A DNA stretch of 64,000 nucleotides from Streptomyces aurantiacus. GTDB taxonomy: Bacteria; Actinomycetota; Actinomycetes; Streptomycetales; Streptomycetaceae. Each line of letters starts with the position of its first letter. Positions within the stretch are counted from its first letter, which is position 1. This document shows positions 61,789-64,000 of the stretch, in pieces. The stretch lies in the NCBI RefSeq assembly GCF_027107535.1, contig NZ_CP114283.1:6386001-6450000 (forward strand). The letters are read 5' to 3'. Position numbers and translations under genes: made by a program. A model generated the notes under the pieces. It was not told the DNA's origin, did not search any database, and saw only the letters and a program-made list of their open reading frames with translations.

Positions 61789-63141
61789 ATGAGCGCACTC
61801 GTGCTGTCCGTGGTGCTCTCTCTCGTCTCCGCCGTCGCCTACGCCGGTGGCGCCATCGTGCAGGAACGCGTCGCGGCGACCACGCCGGACCGTACCTACG
61901 CTCCCATGCACCAGCTCGCCTGGTGGGCCGCGGTGGGTCTCAACGCCCTCGGCGGGCTGCTGCACGTCGTGGCACTGGCCTACGGGCCGCTCAGCCTGGT
62001 CCAGCCGCTGGGCGCGCTGACCATCGTGTTCGCGCTGCCGATGGCGGCCCTCTTCGTCCGCCGCAGGGCGGGCGCGACCGCCTGGCGGGGCGCGATCATG
62101 GCGACGGTCGGTCTGGCCGGGCTGCTGGCGCTGGTGGGCACGGCCGACTCGCAGTCCCTGAGCAGCACGCAGCGTGTCGTGGTGGCCCTGGTCACGGGCG
62201 GCGCGGTGGTGGCGCTGATGACGGCGGCCCGCGCGGTGCACCGGCACCCGGCCGTGCGCAGCGTGCTGCTGGCGATCGCGGCGGGTGTCGCCTTCGGTAT
62301 GTCGTCGGTGTTCACGAAGACCGTCGCGGTGGACTGGACGGGCGGTGTCACGCTCGCCGACACGCCGAGTCTCGCCGTGATCGGTGTCCTCGCGACCGCC
62401 GGAATGCTGCTGTCGCAGGCCTCGTACCGGGGTGCCGGTCTGGCGGCGCCGCTGGCGACGCTGACCGTGGTGAACCCCATCGTGGCCGCCGCGGTCGGCA
62501 TCACGATGTTCGGCGAGACGTTCCGCCACGGCTCCACGGGCACGGTGCTCGCGCTGGGTTGTGGAGTCGTCGCGGCCGGTGGCCTGATCCTGCTCACCAC
62601 GGAGCGGATCAGCGGCTCGGAGCGTACGCGTCCGGTGCCGATGCCGGTTCCGACGGAGACCGGAGTGGCGCTCTCGGCCGCGGGTACGCCCGCGGAGGCC
62701 GTGCCGGGCCTCTTCGAGCAGGCCACCGTGCTTCCCGGCCGGCCCGTCTCCGCGGAGCGACGGATCTCCATCGGGGTCCAGGAGAAGGCGTACGCGGCGC
62801 CGGGCGCCTGGGCAGAAACGTTCGCGGCGGCCGCCGTGCGGGAGGAGAACCGCGCTCCCGCCGGAGCGCGGGAGACGGCGTTCGCCCGCAGCGGCGCACC
62901 GGAGGGCGCGCTCACGCGCGCCGACGTACCGGACGGGGCGCTCACCCCTGCCGCCGTGCTTGCCTCCGGGCGCGACGGGACCCTGGTGTCGCCGCCCGGG
63001 TCGAACGGTCCTCCGCCGCCCGGCGACGCACCGGGCGGCCTGGACGAGGCGGCGTGGCCCGGCGGCCCGTACTACGGCGGACTTCCGTACCTGCCGTTGA
63101 TGCCGGCCCCGATGGTGATCCGCTCCTGCGTCAAATCCTGA
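61789..63141 (+). CDS. DMT/EamA-like membrane protein with long hydrophilic tail
   Basis: A 450-residue protein. The first 275 residues hold about nine or ten helices with a duplicated EamA-like pattern (LAYGPLSLVQPLGALTIVFALP and YRGAGLAAPLATLTVVNPIVAAAVGITMFGE). The last 170 residues are disordered, rich in Ala, Gly, Pro and Glu, ending in PYLPLMPAPMVIRSCVKS. Transport substrate is unknown; magnesium or metabolite export are possibilities in this superfamily. ATG 61789 has GAGGAG upstream. Its last 11 bases overlap the convergent M23 gene. Confidence 0.8.
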   Translation: MSALVLSVVLSLVSAVAYAGGAIVQERVAATTPDRTYAPMHQLAWWAAVGLNALGGLLHVVALAYGPLSLVQPLGALTIVFALPMAALFVRRRAGATAWRGAIMATVGLAGLLALVGTADSQSLSSTQRVVVALVTGGAVVALMTAARAVHRHPAVRSVLLAIAAGVAFGMSSVFTKTVAVDWTGGVTLADTPSLAVIGVLATAGMLLSQASYRGAGLAAPLATLTVVNPIVAAAVGITMFGETFRHGSTGTVLALGCGVVAAGGLILLTTERISGSERTRPVPMPVPTETGVALSAAGTPAEAVPGLFEQATVLPGRPVSAERRISIGVQEKAYAAPGAWAETFAAAAVREENRAPAGARETAFARSGAPEGALTRADVPDGALTPAAVLASGRDGTLVSPPGSNGPPPPGDAPGGLDEAAWPGGPYYGGLPYLPLMPAPMVIRSCVKS

Positions 63142-64000
63142 CGCCGCCCGCACGCAGATAGGCGATCGGGTCGACATCGCTGCCGAAACCGGGCCCCGTC
63201 CGCACCTCGAAGTGCAGATGCGGGCCCGAGCTGTTGCCCGTGGAGCCCGAGCGGCCGATGCGCTGTCCGCCGCCGACGCTCTGCCCGGCCTTCACGGAGA
63301 TCGCCGACAGGTGGGCGTACTGGCTGTAGCGGCCGTCGCCGTGCCGGACCACCACCTGGTAGCCGAAGGAACCGCCCCAGCCCGCGGTCACCACACTGCC
63401 CGCCCCGACCGACATGACGGACGTGCCGGTCGGCACCGGGAAGTCGACCCCCGTGTGGTAGCCCTTCGACCAGGAGGAACCCGCCGCGTGGTACGGCGTG
63501 CCGATGCCGGCGCTCACCGGGGCGGTGAGGGTCTGCGTGGTCGACTGGGGCCTCTTCTGCGACTTCTCCGCAGTTTTCTTCTCCGGCTTCTTCTCCGGTT
63601 TCTTTTCGGGCTTCCTGGTCTCCGGCTTCCTGTCCGCCTTGTCCGACCTGTCGGCGGGGGACGCGGTGCCCGGCGCCGCCTTCGTGCGGAGGCTGAGCCG
63701 CTGGCCGGGAACGATCAGGTCGGGGTCGGCGCCGACCGCCTCGCGGTTGGTGTCGTACAACTGCCGCCAGCCGCCCGGGACCTGGCGGGCACCCGCGATT
63801 GCGGAGAGCGTGTCGCCCCGGACGACGGTGTACATCTCCGCCGTGCCGGCCCGGGACTGGGGCGTGGTCTGCGGCTGCACGTCGCGGACCGAGCGCTTCG
63901 GCGTCCCGGTGGAGGTGCCCGACGGGTTGATGTCGGGGGTGTCGCCGCCGCGTGTGAGCCCCGCCCGCACCGAGCAGGAGGGCCAGGCGCCGGGGCCCTG
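63131..64000 (-). CDS. LysM and M23 metallopeptidase, 5' end cut by window edge
   Basis: The visible 289 residues comprise a variable start, a LysM peptidoglycan-binding domain (VVRGDTLSAIAGARQVPGGWRQLYDTNR..VPGQRLSLR), a Lys/Glu/Pro-rich linker with KPEKK repeats and a C-terminal M23 domain. The zinc ligands are in YHTGVDFP (H-x3-D) and HLHFE. Such enzymes cut peptidoglycan cross-bridges outside the cell. The frame is open to the window end, and a signal peptide presumably lies to the right of 64000; an internal GTG at 63970 is not needed. The stop overlaps the DMT gene by 11 bp. Confidence 0.85.
   Translation of the reverse strand, partial: QGPGAWPSCSVRAGLTRGGDTPDINPSGTSTGTPKRSVRDVQPQTTPQSRAGTAEMYTVVRGDTLSAIAGARQVPGGWRQLYDTNREAVGADPDLIVPGQRLSLRTKAAPGTASPADRSDKADRKPETRKPEKKPEKKPEKKTAEKSQKRPQSTTQTLTAPVSAGIGTPYHAAGSSWSKGYHTGVDFPVPTGTSVMSVGAGSVVTAGWGGSFGYQVVVRHGDGRYSQYAHLSAISVKAGQSVGGGQRIGRSGSTGNSSGPHLHFEVRTGPGFGSDVDPIAYLRAGGVRI

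Noticed and set aside
63540..63630. KPEKK codon repeats in the M23 gene as a mobile or CRISPR-like repeat
   Set aside because: They are an in-frame low-complexity linker between LysM and M23 domains with no spacer structure.

Overview
The window is a stretch of a high-GC actinobacterial chromosome, almost certainly Streptomyces. Third codon positions are nearly all G or C, GTG and TTG starts are common, and genes are often coupled by GTGA or ATGA overlaps. The gene content is typical too: a mycothiol-type formaldehyde dehydrogenase, an RmdA-like c-di-GMP protein, a PAS-GAF-PP2C-ATPase phosphatase, a short actinobacterial GT4 glycogen synthase and a WS/DGAT acyltransferase. From memory, the order sdh - RmdA - secreted proteins - DGAT resembles the SCO0922-SCO0958 part of S. 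coelicolor. No insertion sequence, prophage, CRISPR array, tRNA or rRNA was recognised.

Positions 1-22991 look like ordinary chromosome. They hold the end of a succinate dehydrogenase operon (sdhC, sdhA) with a divergent LysR regulator and a clear ATAG-N7-CTAT box. Next come a coupled methyltransferase and GGDEF-EAL gene, a secreted-repeat lipoprotein, proline-rich and DUF4239 membrane proteins, and a sortase next to secreted proteins that look like sortase substrates. After these are a polysaccharide deacetylase, a universal stress protein, a CapA lipoprotein, an ECF sigma factor with a zinc-type anti-sigma factor, an Fpg/Nei glycosylase, the phosphatase, a DUF6777-like lipoprotein and a lipase-maturation-factor protein.

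Positions 22979-46489 form the main accessory block, about 23.5 kb for scavenging glycoprotein N-glycans. The left part (22979-31890) is an L-fucose system: an RbsABC-type transporter, mutarotase, aldo/keto-reductase dehydrogenase, lactonase-type amidohydrolase, L-fuconate dehydratase and a keto-deoxy-fuconate dehydrogenase. It is headed by a divergent FadR-type regulator with a GTGGTC-C-GACCAC operator. The right part (31994-46489) has a MalEFG-type oligosaccharide transporter with no ATPase gene, GH5 (beta-mannosidase-like), GH85 endo-glucosaminidase and GH38 alpha-mannosidase in one operon, a divergent LacI regulator, and GH29 alpha-fucosidase with GH20 hexosaminidase. A GH92 alpha-mannosidase at 55811-58180 completes the set. 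The inferred scheme is that secreted GH92, GH85, GH29 and GH20 trim glycans outside the cell, the transporters import mannosyl oligosaccharide and fucose, and the leaderless GH38 and GH5 finish the oligosaccharide in the cytoplasm.

Positions 46747-64000 return to mixed chromosomal genes: an amidase, a 55-aa peptide gene beside a GNAT acetyltransferase, a mycothiol-dependent formaldehyde dehydrogenase coupled to a metallo-beta-lactamase-fold hydrolase, a degenerate HD protein, two convergent SDR proteins (one with a zinc ribbon), the WS/DGAT, GH92, glgC and glgA, a FhuF-like 2Fe-2S protein, a DMT-family membrane protein and the beginning of a LysM-M23 endopeptidase. The first and last genes are cut by the window edges. 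Three copies of an intergenic repeat that I recognise as common in Streptomyces flank the fucose and N-glycan gene blocks.
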